Assembly: GCA_910583885.1 (NCBI GenBank)
Contig: CAJUAC010000017.1
Location: 1 to 44,903, forward strand
DNA from: an uncultured Oscillospiraceae bacterium
GTDB lineage: Bacteria; Bacillota; Clostridia; Oscillospirales; Oscillospiraceae
Length of the DNA stretch: 44,903 nt
Reading direction: 5' to 3'
Shown here: one piece after another, positions 31,473 through 39,927 of the stretch
Layout: each line of letters starts with the position of its first letter
How positions within the stretch are numbered: position 1 is the stretch's first letter
Notes under the pieces: generated by a model
Database searches by the model: none
Seen by the model: only the letters and a program-made list of their open reading frames with translations
Told to the model about the DNA's origin: nothing
Program-made: the position numbers and the translations under genes

Positions 31473-32075
31473 ATGGCATTTGAGGAATTGAAGCAAACAC
31501 TGGAGAAAAACGGCTTTGCCGTCTCTGTCTTCTCCACCGGCGAGGAGGCGGCCGCCTACCTCAACCGGGAAATCGACGGCAGGAGCGTGGGCATGGGCGG
31601 GTCCGTGACCCTGACGGAGCTGGGGCTCAAGGAGTCCCTCAGCACCCACAACACCCTCTACAGCCACGGCTTCACCCCCGGCGACCCCCAGGAGGTCATG
31701 CGCCAGGCCGCCGGGGCGGAGGTATACCTCCTCTCCGCCAACGGTATTGCCGGGGACACCGGCGAGATCATCAACATCGACGGCACCGGCAACCGGGTCT
31801 CCTCCTCCCTCTACGGCCACCAGAAGATCTATCTCGTGGCGGGGAAGAACAAGGTCTCCCCGGACTTCCACAGTGCCCTCCACCGGGTGCGCAACGTGGT
31901 GGCCCCCAAAAACGCCCAGCGGCTGGGCCGGAAGACCCCCTGCGCCGTCAAGGCGGACCGCTGCTACGACTGCGACAGCCCCGAGCGCATCTGCCGGGGG
32001 CTGACGGTCCTCTACCGGAAGATGAACCGTATGGATATGGAGGTTGTGCTCATCGACCAGGAGCTGGGCTATTGA
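31473..32075 (+). CDS. LUD-domain protein (LutC/YkgG type)
   Basis: A 200-residue protein with the LUD fold: VGMGGSVTLTELGLKESL, then LLSANGIAGDTGEIINIDGTGNRVSSSLYGHQKIYLVAGKNK, and a C-terminal cysteine cluster CYDCDSPERIC. LUD proteins are subunits of lactate-utilisation complexes in Bacillus (LutC), but single-gene versions like this are widespread in anaerobes with unclear roles. No lutA/lutB is nearby, so lactate oxidation is not supported. Four Cys near the C-terminus (about 165-190) could bind metal. It overlaps the next gene by four bases. Confidence 0.82.
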   Translation: MAFEELKQTLEKNGFAVSVFSTGEEAAAYLNREIDGRSVGMGGSVTLTELGLKESLSTHNTLYSHGFTPGDPQEVMRQAAGAEVYLLSANGIAGDTGEIINIDGTGNRVSSSLYGHQKIYLVAGKNKVSPDFHSALHRVRNVVAPKNAQRLGRKTPCAVKADRCYDCDSPERICRGLTVLYRKMNRMDMEVVLIDQELGY

Positions 32076-32929
32076 GAGGGCTCCTGCCGCTTGCCCTGGC
32101 GGCCTGCCTGCTGCTGTGTGGCTGCGCCTCCCTGCTGGAGCGCTCCTACAGCACCGTGGAGCCCTACACCAACCGCTATTGGGACTCCAGTGCCGAGGAC
32201 ACCCTGCGGGCGGAGAGCTACCAGGATCTGGTCAACTCCCTGCTGATGCTGGTGGAGCAGCAGGCAGAGGAGGGGACTATCCGCTGCTACAAGGAGGCCA
32301 ACTCCTATATCCAGGCCCAGCGGGCCCGCGCCGAGGTCCGGCGGGAGACAATGCTGGGCTCCTATCTGCTGGAAAAGCTGGACTTCACCTACCAGTACAG
32401 CGCCAGCTACAGCACCCTGACCTACCAGATGACCTACCGGGAGGATGCGGAGGAGGTTGGCTCTATCATGACAATCTCCGACAGCCAGTCCTTGGTGGAT
32501 CTGCTGCGCCTGGCGGTCCGGGAGGAGCACGAGAAGATGACCGCCCGTTTTGTCTATGACACCCCCCGGGAGGAGGTCACTGCCGTCGTGGAGGGGCTGT
32601 GGCAGGAGCTGTGCCTGGGGGAGGCAGAACCGGCGGATGCCGCCGCCGAGGAGATCATTGCCCCGGAGGATGGGGATCTTGCCGGGGGGATCCCCCCGGA
32701 GGGCGAGGCGCCGGCGGAGACGCCGCCGGAGGAGGGGACAGATCTGACGGCAGAGGTACTGGGGCCGCCTCCGGAGGAGGCGCTGCCTGTCTGCCCCTGG
32801 ACCGTGCGCTTCTACCCGGATCAGGATACGGCGGAGGTCGTGGAGATCCTGCTGGACCCGGCGGAGGAGCCGCTGGATACGGCGCAGGAGGAGCTCCCCC
32901 TCAATACAGAAAATGATGAAGCAATGTAG
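32072..32929 (+). CDS. Predicted lipoprotein
   Basis: A 285-residue protein starting at a TTG that overlaps the LUD stop codon (ATTGA type). The signal peptide MRGLLPLALAACLLLCGCAS has a lipobox-like LCGC (lipidated Cys about 18). The mature part starts LLERSYSTVEPYTNRYW and has two folded segments separated by an acidic Pro/Glu/Ala-rich linker (about 185-245). No family is recognised. It is followed by a glycosyltransferase gene, with only ten bases between stop and start. Confidence 0.7.
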   Translation: MRGLLPLALAACLLLCGCASLLERSYSTVEPYTNRYWDSSAEDTLRAESYQDLVNSLLMLVEQQAEEGTIRCYKEANSYIQAQRARAEVRRETMLGSYLLEKLDFTYQYSASYSTLTYQMTYREDAEEVGSIMTISDSQSLVDLLRLAVREEHEKMTARFVYDTPREEVTAVVEGLWQELCLGEAEPADAAAEEIIAPEDGDLAGGIPPEGEAPAETPPEEGTDLTAEVLGPPPEEALPVCPWTVRFYPDQDTAEVVEILLDPAEEPLDTAQEELPLNTENDEAM

Positions 32930-32939
32930 GAGTATGCCT

Positions 32940-34250
32940 ATGGAACCCTGTGTCAGTATCATCGTCCCTGTATATCAAGCGGAGGCCACCCTCCGGCGCT
33001 GCATAGAGAGCGTCCTTGGCCAGGAGTATGCCGACTTCGAGCTGATCCTGGCAGACGACGGCAGCCGGGACAGCTCCGGCAGTATCTGTGACAGCTTTGC
33101 CAGTGCGGACAGCCGGGTGCGGGTCATCCACAAGGAGAACTCCGGCGTTTCCGACACCCGGAACCAGGCCATCAGCCAGGCCCGGGGACGATATCTCCAA
33201 TTCCTGGACAGTGACGACTGGATTACCGCTGACGCCACCAAGCTGCTGGTGCGGGCGGCCGAGGAGCACCAGTGCGACATGGTGGTGGCCGACTTCTACC
33301 GGGTGGTGGGCGGGCGGGTCTCCCGCAAGGGGGACATCGACGAGGACACCGTGCTCTCCCGGGAGGAGTATGCCGCCCATATGATGGAGAATCCCGCTGA
33401 TTTCTATTACGGCGTACTGTGGAACAAGCTCTACCGCCGGGATCTGATTGAGGCCCACCGGCTGCGGATGGATCCGGATATCAGCTGGTGCGAGGATTTC
33501 ATGTTCAACCTGGAGTACATCCGCCATGCGGAGACCTTCGTTGCCCTCCAGGTGCCGGTCTACTACTACGTCAAGACCAAGGGCTCCCTGGTCTCCCAGG
33601 CGATGAGCATCTCCAGGACTGTGCGGATGAAGCTGACCGTGTTTGAGTACTACAACCAGTTTTACAAGTCCGTCCTGGACGAGGCGGAGTACGAGAAATG
33701 CCGGCTGAAGGTCTACCGGTTCCTGTTTGACGCCGCCCAGGACGGCGCGGCCCTGCCTCTGCCCGGCTCCATCCGCCTGGGCAGCGAACGTACCCGCATC
33801 CAGGCCGGCGCATTGTCGGGGCAGGGCCCTTTGTACGACCGCTTCCGGGAGCGGAAGCTCTTGGACTACTATCTGGAGCCTGTGGCCCTGAAACACAGCT
33901 TGTCCCTCCAGGAAACCCGCCTGCTGCTCTACCTGCGCCACTGGGAGGGCGGGACCAGGGGCGGCCTGGCGGAGTTCACCGGCCTGTCCCGGGGGGTGCT
34001 GTCTATGGTGCTCCAGCACCTGGGAAGCAGGGGGCTGCTTGTGGCCAGCGAATCCCGGATCCCCGGCGGGAGAGGGAAGCGCCTGCAAGTCTCCTTTCCC
34101 GACGCGGCCGGGCCGGTACTGGCCGGCTTGGAGGACGCCTGGAAGGACTTCACTGCCGCCCGGCTCACCGGGTTCACCCCGGAGGAGCGGGAGCAGTACA
34201 GCCAGTGGAACCAGCGCGTGCAGGATAACATCCGGGATGTGCTGCAATAA
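32940..34250 (+). CDS. GT2 glycosyltransferase fused to a C-terminal MarR-like domain
   Basis: A 436-residue protein. Residues 1-230 are a GT-A family 2 glycosyltransferase: VSIIVPVYQAEATLRRCIESVL, ADDGS (38-42), NSGVSDTRN and the DSDDW motif (90-94) that binds metal and nucleotide-sugar. Residues 321-435 read as a MarR-like winged helix: LSLQETRLLLYL, then GLSRGVLSMVLQHLGSRGLL, wing GGRGKRLQVSF and the C-terminal dimer helix. The joined frame has no stop or frameshift. Start chosen at 32940 because TAGGAG lies 7 bases upstream; the ATG at 32934 is one base away from it. No TM segment is visible. Confidence 0.82.
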   Translation: MEPCVSIIVPVYQAEATLRRCIESVLGQEYADFELILADDGSRDSSGSICDSFASADSRVRVIHKENSGVSDTRNQAISQARGRYLQFLDSDDWITADATKLLVRAAEEHQCDMVVADFYRVVGGRVSRKGDIDEDTVLSREEYAAHMMENPADFYYGVLWNKLYRRDLIEAHRLRMDPDISWCEDFMFNLEYIRHAETFVALQVPVYYYVKTKGSLVSQAMSISRTVRMKLTVFEYYNQFYKSVLDEAEYEKCRLKVYRFLFDAAQDGAALPLPGSIRLGSERTRIQAGALSGQGPLYDRFRERKLLDYYLEPVALKHSLSLQETRLLLYLRHWEGGTRGGLAEFTGLSRGVLSMVLQHLGSRGLLVASESRIPGGRGKRLQVSFPDAAGPVLAGLEDAWKDFTAARLTGFTPEEREQYSQWNQRVQDNIRDVLQ

Positions 34251-34258
34251 GCCAGACC

Positions 34259-34288
34259 GCCCCCGCTGCTGAGGCAGCGGGGGCTTTC
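34259..34288 (+). terminator. Intrinsic terminator after GT2-MarR gene
   Basis: GCCCCCGCTGC and GCAGCGGGGGC pair around TGAG and are followed by TTTCCC. Confidence 0.8.
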
Positions 34289-34416
34289 CCTACCCTCTGT
34301 AAAGAAATGGTTGAAATGTCAAGCGTTCCGGCGTACAATAAGGTGGCGGGTATTTTGCCGGAAACGGTTATCATATGTTCCCGTGAAAACAGTAAAGGGA
34401 TCGAGTTTTTCTTTTG

Positions 34417-34446
34417 CTTCTTTTCTTTGTACACAAAGAAAAGAAG
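34417..34446. repeat. Pyrimidine/purine hairpin before the GH1 gene
   Basis: CTTCTTTTCTTTGT (34417-34430) and ACAAAGAAAAGAAG (34433-34446) are perfectly complementary. The pairing can extend outward to GAGAAAAAAGG, which would mask the GGAGG ribosome-binding site of the gene at 34464. Confidence 0.55.
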
Positions 34447-34463
34447 AGAAAAAAGGAGGCACC

Positions 34464-35759
34464 ATGAATTTTCAACTCAAGCCGGGCCTGCTGCTGGGCG
34501 CGGCATCCTCTGCCACCCAGATTGAGGGCGGCGTCCAAAATAACAACTGGTACGCATGGTACCGGCAGGGCCGCATCAAGGACGGCAGCGACCCCTCCAT
34601 AGCGACGGACCACTACGCACGCTGGCGGGAGGATCTGGAGCTGATGGGGGGTATGGGGATCCAGTGCTGCCGGATAGGGGTGGAGTGGAGCCGGATTGAG
34701 CCGGAGGACGGCGTGTTTGACGATGCCGCGATTGCCCACTACCGCGAGGAGCTGCAAGCCCTGGTGGACCGGGGGATCCGCCCCCTGCTCACCCTCCACC
34801 ACTTCAGCAACCCCCTCTGGCTGGAGGAGAAGGGCGCGTTCGCCAAGAGGGATAACATTACCTATTTCCTCCGCTTTGTCCGCAAGATGGTGGAGAGCGT
34901 GGGCGACCTGGTCAGCGAGTATATCACCATCAATGAGCCCAATGTCTACGCCTACAAAGGCTATTTTGAGGGCGCCTGGCCGCCGGGCAGGCGGAACCTG
35001 CTGGAGGCCTCCCGGGTCATGACCAACCTGGCTGCCGCCCATATCGAGGCCTACGGCCTGATCCGCAAGACCCGGCTGCAAATGGGGTATCCGGATACCA
35101 AGGTCAGCTTTGCTAACCATCTGCGGGCGTTTGCCCCCAAAAACCCGGCGGATCCGGTCCACCGCTTCTGGGCCTCCCGGACGGAGCAGCTGTTCCAGGG
35201 CAGCCTGACCCGGGCCATGTGTACCGGCCGGACCGCCTTCCCCATTGGCCGCCACCCCTCCATTGTCCCTGGCCAATACTGTGACTTCCATGCCATCAAC
35301 TACTACTCCCGCTCCACCGTCAGCGCACTGTCCGACGGCACGGCGGAGGGCTGCCCAGTCAACGGCCTGGGGTGGGAGATCTACCCCCAGGGCATTGTGG
35401 AGATGGCCCAGAAGGTATACAGCCTCCTGCCGCGCCCCATCTATATCACCGAAAACGGGACCTGTGACAACGATGACCGCTTCCGCGCCCGGTATATTGC
35501 TGAGCATTTACAGGCCATCTGTGAGAGCGGGCTGCCCATTGTGCGCTACTACCACTGGTGCTTCTGTGACAACTGGGAGTGGCTGGAGGGCAATTCTGCC
35601 CGTTTTGGCCTGGTCCATGTGGACTACGGGACCCAGGCGCGCACAGTCAAGGCCAGCGGGGAATTCTACCGCCAGGTGATCGCCCAGGGCGGCGTCAGCG
35701 AGGAGCTCTACAGCCGCTTCTGCGATGTCCCCTACCCCACCCGCGGGGAGGGGGCCTGA
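34464..35759 (+). CDS. Family 1 glycoside hydrolase (beta-glucosidase type)
   Basis: A 431-residue retaining beta-glycosidase. The start GLLLGAASSATQIEGG is the usual GH1 opening. The acid/base Glu is in TINEPN (E158) and the nucleophile Glu in YITENGT (E330). RIGVEWSRIEP and LLTLHHFSNPLWL are also conserved. There is no signal peptide, so it acts on imported beta-glucosides. No PTS genes are nearby and a phospho-sugar preference is not evident. The ATG at 34464 follows AGGAGGC; a longer frame from 34311 has no ribosome-binding site. The stop codon TGA is followed by the GH13 start with an overlap of zero bases (TGAAATG). Confidence 0.92.
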   Translation: MNFQLKPGLLLGAASSATQIEGGVQNNNWYAWYRQGRIKDGSDPSIATDHYARWREDLELMGGMGIQCCRIGVEWSRIEPEDGVFDDAAIAHYREELQALVDRGIRPLLTLHHFSNPLWLEEKGAFAKRDNITYFLRFVRKMVESVGDLVSEYITINEPNVYAYKGYFEGAWPPGRRNLLEASRVMTNLAAAHIEAYGLIRKTRLQMGYPDTKVSFANHLRAFAPKNPADPVHRFWASRTEQLFQGSLTRAMCTGRTAFPIGRHPSIVPGQYCDFHAINYYSRSTVSALSDGTAEGCPVNGLGWEIYPQGIVEMAQKVYSLLPRPIYITENGTCDNDDRFRARYIAEHLQAICESGLPIVRYYHWCFCDNWEWLEGNSARFGLVHVDYGTQARTVKASGEFYRQVIAQGGVSEELYSRFCDVPYPTRGEGA

Positions 35760-35760
35760 A

Positions 35761-37362
35761 ATGGAGTGGTGGAAGGACGCGCTCATCTACCAGATCTACC
35801 CCCGCAGCTTCCAGGACTCCAACGGTGACGGCATCGGGGACATCCCCGGTATCATCAGCCGCCTGGACCACCTTCAGGAGCTGGGGGTGGGGGCCATCTG
35901 GCTGAGCCCTGTGTACTGCTCCCCCAACGCGGACAATGGCTATGATATCAGCGACTACCGGGAGATTAACCCGGAGTATGGCACCATGGAGGACATGGAG
36001 GAGTTAATTGACCAGGCCGGGAAGCGGGGGATCCGCATCCTCATGGATCTGGTCATCAACCACACCTCCACAGAGCACTACTGGTTTAAGCAGAGCCGGG
36101 ACAAGACCAGCCCCTACGCGGACTACTACTACTGGTCCCACGGCGGCGCGGACGGGGCCCTGCCCAACAACTGGACCGGCTTTTTCGGCGGGGATTGCTG
36201 GGAGTTCGACCCCCAGCGGTGCGAATATTACCTGCATCTGTTCGCCAAGAGCCAGGCGGACCTCAATTACCACAACCCCGCTGTGCTGGAGGAGGTGAAG
36301 GATATCCTCCGCTTCTGGCTGGGCAAGGGGGTGGCCGGGTTCCGCTGCGACGTGATCAATATCCTCTGGAAGGACAGCCTGGAGAGCGCCAAGAAGCGTC
36401 TGGCCCTCACCGGCAGTGAGCACTACCTCTCCCTGGAGGGCACCCATGAGATCCTCCGCCAGCTCCGGGAGGTGTGGGATGAGTACGACGCATTTACTGT
36501 GGGGGAGAGCGTGTTTGTCACCCCCCAGAGCGCCCGCGACCTGTGCGGGAAGGGGCGCAGGGAGCTGGATCTGGTGTTTGCCTTCGAGCACATGGAGTGT
36601 GACCAGATTCAGCTCAAGTGGTTCAAGCGGAAGTTCCGGCCCAAGGTGTTTTTTGACTGCCTGGTCAAGTGGCAGAGGGAGCTGGAGTGGAACGCCATCT
36701 ACCTGGAAAACCATGACCAGCCCCGCTCCGTCTCCCGCTTTGGCAGCGGGCGGTTCTGGAAGGAGAGCGGCAAGCTCCTGGCCACCCTGGTACTCACCCT
36801 CCGGGGCACCCCCTTCCTCTACCAGGGCCAGGAGATCGGCATGACCAACTTCGACTTTACCCGTATGCGCCAGCTCAACGATGTGGAGAGTAAAAACGTG
36901 GACAAGGTCCTCCGCAGCTTCCACATCCCCCAGAGGCTGCGCTGGAGGATCATCGCCAAAACCAGCCGGGACAACGCCCGCACCCCCTTCCAGTGGGAGG
37001 GCGGCGAGGGGGCCGGCTTCACCAGCGGGCGCCCCTGGCTGGGGATCAACCACAACTGTGCAGCCATCAACCTGGCGGACCAGGAGGGGGATGCGGACTC
37101 CATCTGGAACTGGTATAAGGATTTGGCCGCCCTGCGCCGGGAGCGGGAGGTCCTGCGCCGGGGGGACTTTGTGCCGCTGGAGGCCGGGGCCCAGGTCTTT
37201 GCCTACCGGAGGGAGCTGGGGGAGGAGCAGCTGACCGTGATCCTGAATTTCAGCGACGACCCCGCCCGGGTCTCCCAGGGCGGACAGTTGCTGCGCTCAA
37301 ACTACCGCCGGGAACGCTTCGAGGGGGTTCTCCAGCCCTGGGAAGCAGTGATTCTGGAATAG
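35761..37362 (+). CDS. GH13 alpha-glucosidase (oligo-1,6-glucosidase type)
   Basis: A 533-residue cytosolic alpha-amylase-family enzyme of the GH13_31 kind. It opens WWKDALIYQIYPRSFQDSNGDGIGDI. Catalytic residues are nucleophile D197 in GFRCDVIN, acid Glu E249 in VGES, and D319 in LENHDQPRS. The Val after the nucleophile (DV-I) is the residue that favours alpha-1,6 linkages in isomaltases, as opposed to small residues in alpha-1,4 enzymes, so isomaltose-type substrates are likely. It starts one base after the GH1 stop, so the two sugar hydrolases are co-expressed. Confidence 0.92.
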   Translation: MEWWKDALIYQIYPRSFQDSNGDGIGDIPGIISRLDHLQELGVGAIWLSPVYCSPNADNGYDISDYREINPEYGTMEDMEELIDQAGKRGIRILMDLVINHTSTEHYWFKQSRDKTSPYADYYYWSHGGADGALPNNWTGFFGGDCWEFDPQRCEYYLHLFAKSQADLNYHNPAVLEEVKDILRFWLGKGVAGFRCDVINILWKDSLESAKKRLALTGSEHYLSLEGTHEILRQLREVWDEYDAFTVGESVFVTPQSARDLCGKGRRELDLVFAFEHMECDQIQLKWFKRKFRPKVFFDCLVKWQRELEWNAIYLENHDQPRSVSRFGSGRFWKESGKLLATLVLTLRGTPFLYQGQEIGMTNFDFTRMRQLNDVESKNVDKVLRSFHIPQRLRWRIIAKTSRDNARTPFQWEGGEGAGFTSGRPWLGINHNCAAINLADQEGDADSIWNWYKDLAALRREREVLRRGDFVPLEAGAQVFAYRRELGEEQLTVILNFSDDPARVSQGGQLLRSNYRRERFEGVLQPWEAVILE

Positions 37363-37376
37363 GGAGGCGACATCCC

Positions 37377-37904
37377 GTGAGCACATCCGTCCCGTCCTAC
37401 GAGCTGATCCGCTCCAACCGGCGCACCCTGTCCCTGGAGATCACGCCGGACTGCCGGATCCTGGTCCGGGCCCCCATGCGGATCTCCCAGAAGCAGATTG
37501 ACGAGTTTGTCTCCAGCCACACAGGCTGGCTGGAGGAGCATATGGCGCGCCAGCGCCGCCGCCAGGCCAACCACCCTGAGCCCACCAGTGCGGAGCGGGA
37601 GGCCTGCATCCGCCGGGCTACGGAGGAGCTGCCCGGCAAGGTGGCCCACTATGGGGCCGTGATGGGCCTGCATCCCACAGGGATCACCATTACTGGCGCA
37701 AAAAAACGCTTTGGCAGCTGCAGCGGCAAAAACCGCATCTGCTTCTCCTGGCGGCTGATGCTGTACCCGGAGGCGGCAATCGATTATGTGGTGGTCCACG
37801 AGCTGGCCCACATCCGCCACAAGGACCACAGCCGGGCCTTCTACGACTGTGTCGCCCAGGTGCTGCCGGACTGGCGGGAGCGGCAGGCCCTGTTACGGGA
37901 GTAA
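37377..37904 (+). CDS. YgjP-like zinc metallopeptidase (DUF45)
   Basis: A 175-residue protein with the DUF45/SprT-like fold. It opens YELIRSNRRTLSLEITPD, then RFGSCSGKNRICFSWRLMLYP and the zinc motif HELAHIRHKDHS. This is the HExxH form, with a third His downstream as in YgjP. Its cellular target is unknown. It starts with GTG after GGGAGG, 14 bases after the GH13 gene. Confidence 0.85.
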   Translation: MSTSVPSYELIRSNRRTLSLEITPDCRILVRAPMRISQKQIDEFVSSHTGWLEEHMARQRRRQANHPEPTSAEREACIRRATEELPGKVAHYGAVMGLHPTGITITGAKKRFGSCSGKNRICFSWRLMLYPEAAIDYVVVHELAHIRHKDHSRAFYDCVAQVLPDWRERQALLRE

Positions 37905-37934
37905 ATCGGAATACAAACAGTGGAAAAATTCTAT

Positions 37935-37966
37935 GACAGCCTTTTTCTTGCAGGAAAAAGGCTGTC
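37935..37966. repeat. CCTTTTTC/GAAAAAGG hairpin before punA
   Basis: GACAGCCTTTTTC (37935-37947) and GAAAAAGGCTGTC (37954-37966) form a perfect 13-bp stem around TTGCAG, 23 bases before the start of the nucleoside phosphorylase gene. No T-tract follows. Confidence 0.6.
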
Positions 37967-37989
37967 CACCAATCACAAGGAGGTACTGT

Positions 37990-38808
37990 ATGACCATCCA
38001 AGAGCGGATTGACAGCGCGGTGGAGGCCGTCCGCGCCCAGACCGGCGCAAGGCCGGAGCTGGGGCTGATTTTAGGCAGCGGGCTGGGGGATTTCTGTGAC
38101 CGGCTGGAAAGCCCAACCGTGATCCCCTTTTCCAGCCTGCCCGGCTTCCCCCTCCCCACGGTGGAGGGCCATGAGGGGGCGCTGGTTCTCGGCACCTGCC
38201 GGGGGCGTACCGTGGCCGCCCTGCGGGGGCGGGTCCACTACTATGAGGGCTATACCCAGCAGGAGATCACCATCCCGGTCCGAGTGATGGCGAAGCTGGG
38301 TGTCAAGACCCTGGTACTGACCAACGCCGCCGGAGGGGTGAACCTGAACTTCCAGCCCGGCAACCTGATGCTGATCAGCGACCACATCAACCTCTCCGGC
38401 ACAAACCCGCTGATCGGGCCCAATCTGGACAGCTTCGGCGCCCGCTTCCCCGACATGGGCGACGTCTATACAAAGGCCCTGCGGGAGAAGCTGCGGCCCC
38501 TGGCCGCCCAGGCGGGTATCCAACTGCGGGAGGGCGTGTATGTCATGTACAGCGGCCCCAGCTATGAGACGCCGGCAGAAATCCGCTGCTTCCGGGCCAT
38601 GGGCGGCGACGCAGTGGGCATGTCCACCGTCCCCGAGGCCATCGTGGCCCGCCATGCCGGCTTGCAGGTCATGGGTGTGAGCTGTATCACCAACATGGCC
38701 GCCGGGATCCTCCCCCAGCCCCTCAGCCATGCGGAGGTGGTGGAGACTGCCGCCCGGGTCAAGCAGGATTTCACCCGGCTGCTGGAGCTGATGGTGGATA
38801 TCGGGTAG
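37990..38808 (+). CDS. punA: Purine-nucleoside phosphorylase (trimeric type)
   Basis: A 272-residue enzyme of the low-molecular-mass trimeric class, cleaving guanosine/inosine nucleosides with phosphate. Motifs: LILGSGLGDF (phosphate loop), FPLPTVEGHEG, GRVHYYEGY, VLTNAAGGVN, and the base-binding segment MYSGPSYETPAEIRCFRAMGGDAVGMSTVPEA. Length is normal. The chosen ATG has AGGAGG eight bases upstream. The following gene begins two bases after its stop, so it is coupled to cobS. Confidence 0.93.
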   Translation: MTIQERIDSAVEAVRAQTGARPELGLILGSGLGDFCDRLESPTVIPFSSLPGFPLPTVEGHEGALVLGTCRGRTVAALRGRVHYYEGYTQQEITIPVRVMAKLGVKTLVLTNAAGGVNLNFQPGNLMLISDHINLSGTNPLIGPNLDSFGARFPDMGDVYTKALREKLRPLAAQAGIQLREGVYVMYSGPSYETPAEIRCFRAMGGDAVGMSTVPEAIVARHAGLQVMGVSCITNMAAGILPQPLSHAEVVETAARVKQDFTRLLELMVDIG

Positions 38809-38809
38809 T

Positions 38810-39592
38810 ATGGGACAGAAACAACAGGCAGGCCGCCTGGCCGCCTCCTGCATCATCGCCTTTTCCACCTACTCCCGCATCCCCATGCCCCAGGCGGCAT
38901 GGACAGAGGAGAACATGCGCTACACCCTGGCGTTCTTCCCGCTGGTGGGGGCGGCCGTGGGGGCGGTATTCTGGGCGGTGGACGGACTGTGCGGCCTGCT
39001 GGGGGTTGGTGCGATCCTGCGGGCAGCGCTGCTCACGGCAGTCCCTGCTGTTGTCACCGGCGGCATCCATCTGGACGGCTACTGCGACACGGTAGACGCC
39101 CTGGCCTCCCACGCCCCCAGGGAGAGGAAGCTGGAAATTTTAAAGGATTCCAGTGCTGGCGCCTTTGCGGTCATCTGGTGCTGTGTGTGGTTCCTCGTAT
39201 ATTTTGCCCTGCTCACGGAGCTGGGGAGCGCGCCCACCCTGGCCGCGGGATTTGTCCTCAGCCGGAGCCTGAGCGCCCTGGCGGTGGAGCGCCTGCCCTC
39301 CGCACGGGCGGGTATGGGCGCGTCTCTGAAGGCAGGCAGCCGCTTCCCCTGGTGGGTACTGGCGGGATACCTGGCCCTCTATGGCGGGGCGGCCTGGCTA
39401 TGGGGGGAACCCCTGGCAGCCTTGGCGGCCCTGGCGGTGTCGGCTGTGTTTTACTTCGTCTACCGCTCCATTGCCCTGGGGCAGTTCGGCGGGTTCACCG
39501 GGGATCTGGCGGGCTGGTTTTTACAGGTGTGTGAGCTGCTGATCCTGATGGCAGTGGTTTTGACGGAAAGGGTGTGTGCGCTGTGGTCCTGA
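38810..39592 (+). CDS. cobS: Adenosylcobinamide-GDP ribazoletransferase
   Basis: A 260-residue membrane enzyme that joins alpha-ribazole (or its phosphate) to adenosylcobinamide-GDP, the last step of cobamide assembly. It shows FSTYSRIPMP, the metal-binding GGIHLDGYCDTVDAL (about 83-97) and the KDSSAGAFAV segment, with several TM helices (around 105-130, 180-200 and 225-245). It starts 2 bases after punA's stop and overlaps the cobU-like gene by up to 19 bases. Confidence 0.93.
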   Translation: MGQKQQAGRLAASCIIAFSTYSRIPMPQAAWTEENMRYTLAFFPLVGAAVGAVFWAVDGLCGLLGVGAILRAALLTAVPAVVTGGIHLDGYCDTVDALASHAPRERKLEILKDSSAGAFAVIWCCVWFLVYFALLTELGSAPTLAAGFVLSRSLSALAVERLPSARAGMGASLKAGSRFPWWVLAGYLALYGGAAWLWGEPLAALAALAVSAVFYFVYRSIALGQFGGFTGDLAGWFLQVCELLILMAVVLTERVCALWS

Positions 39593-39927
39593 TTGTCGGC
39601 GGCTCGGCCCAGGGGAAGCTGGCCTTTGCCCGGCGGGAACTGGGTGTTGCCGCATGGAGTGATGGCACGCTGGGGGAGGCAGGCTGCGTGTATGGCCTCC
39701 ACCGGGCCATCCGGGCTCTGCCGGAGCCCCGGGAAGCCCTGGCGTCCTGGCTGGCGGCACACCCGGATGGCGTGGTCATCTGCGACGAGGTGGGCTGCGG
39801 CGTGGTGCCCCTTGACCGGGATGAGCGGGCCTGGCGGGAGCTGGTGGGCCGCATCTGCTGCGAGCTGGCGGAGCAGGCCGCGGCGGTCTACCGGGTGGGC
39901 TGCGGCATGGGGGTGCGCCTGAAATAA
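39574..39927 (+). CDS. Short CobU-like adenosylcobinamide kinase/guanylyltransferase
   Basis: A protein of 117 residues (GTG 39574) or 114 (GTG 39583, better spacing to GGAAAG). The Walker-like start VVLIVGGSAQGKLAFARREL and the VICDEVGCGVVPLDRDERAWRELVGR segment match the CobU family, in which G-x-G-x-x-Q/R-x-GK binds nucleotide. Classic CobU is about 180 residues, so this is a truncated variant with much of the middle missing. It lies between cobS and cobC, with the stop overlapping the cobC start by one base (TAATG). Activity as kinase, guanylyltransferase or both is not shown. Confidence 0.78.
   Translation: MCAVVLIVGGSAQGKLAFARRELGVAAWSDGTLGEAGCVYGLHRAIRALPEPREALASWLAAHPDGVVICDEVGCGVVPLDRDERAWRELVGRICCELAEQAAAVYRVGCGMGVRLK

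Noticed and set aside
31473..32075. LUD gene as part of a lactate oxidation (lutABC) operon
   Set aside because: The iron-sulfur subunit genes are absent and the neighbours are an acetyltransferase and a lipoprotein, so the pathway assignment is not supported.
34311..34463. N-terminal extension of the GH1 gene
   Set aside because: The extension is encoded by the A/T hairpin repeat and has no ribosome-binding site. The ATG at 34464 follows AGGAGG and gives the normal GH1 N-terminus.
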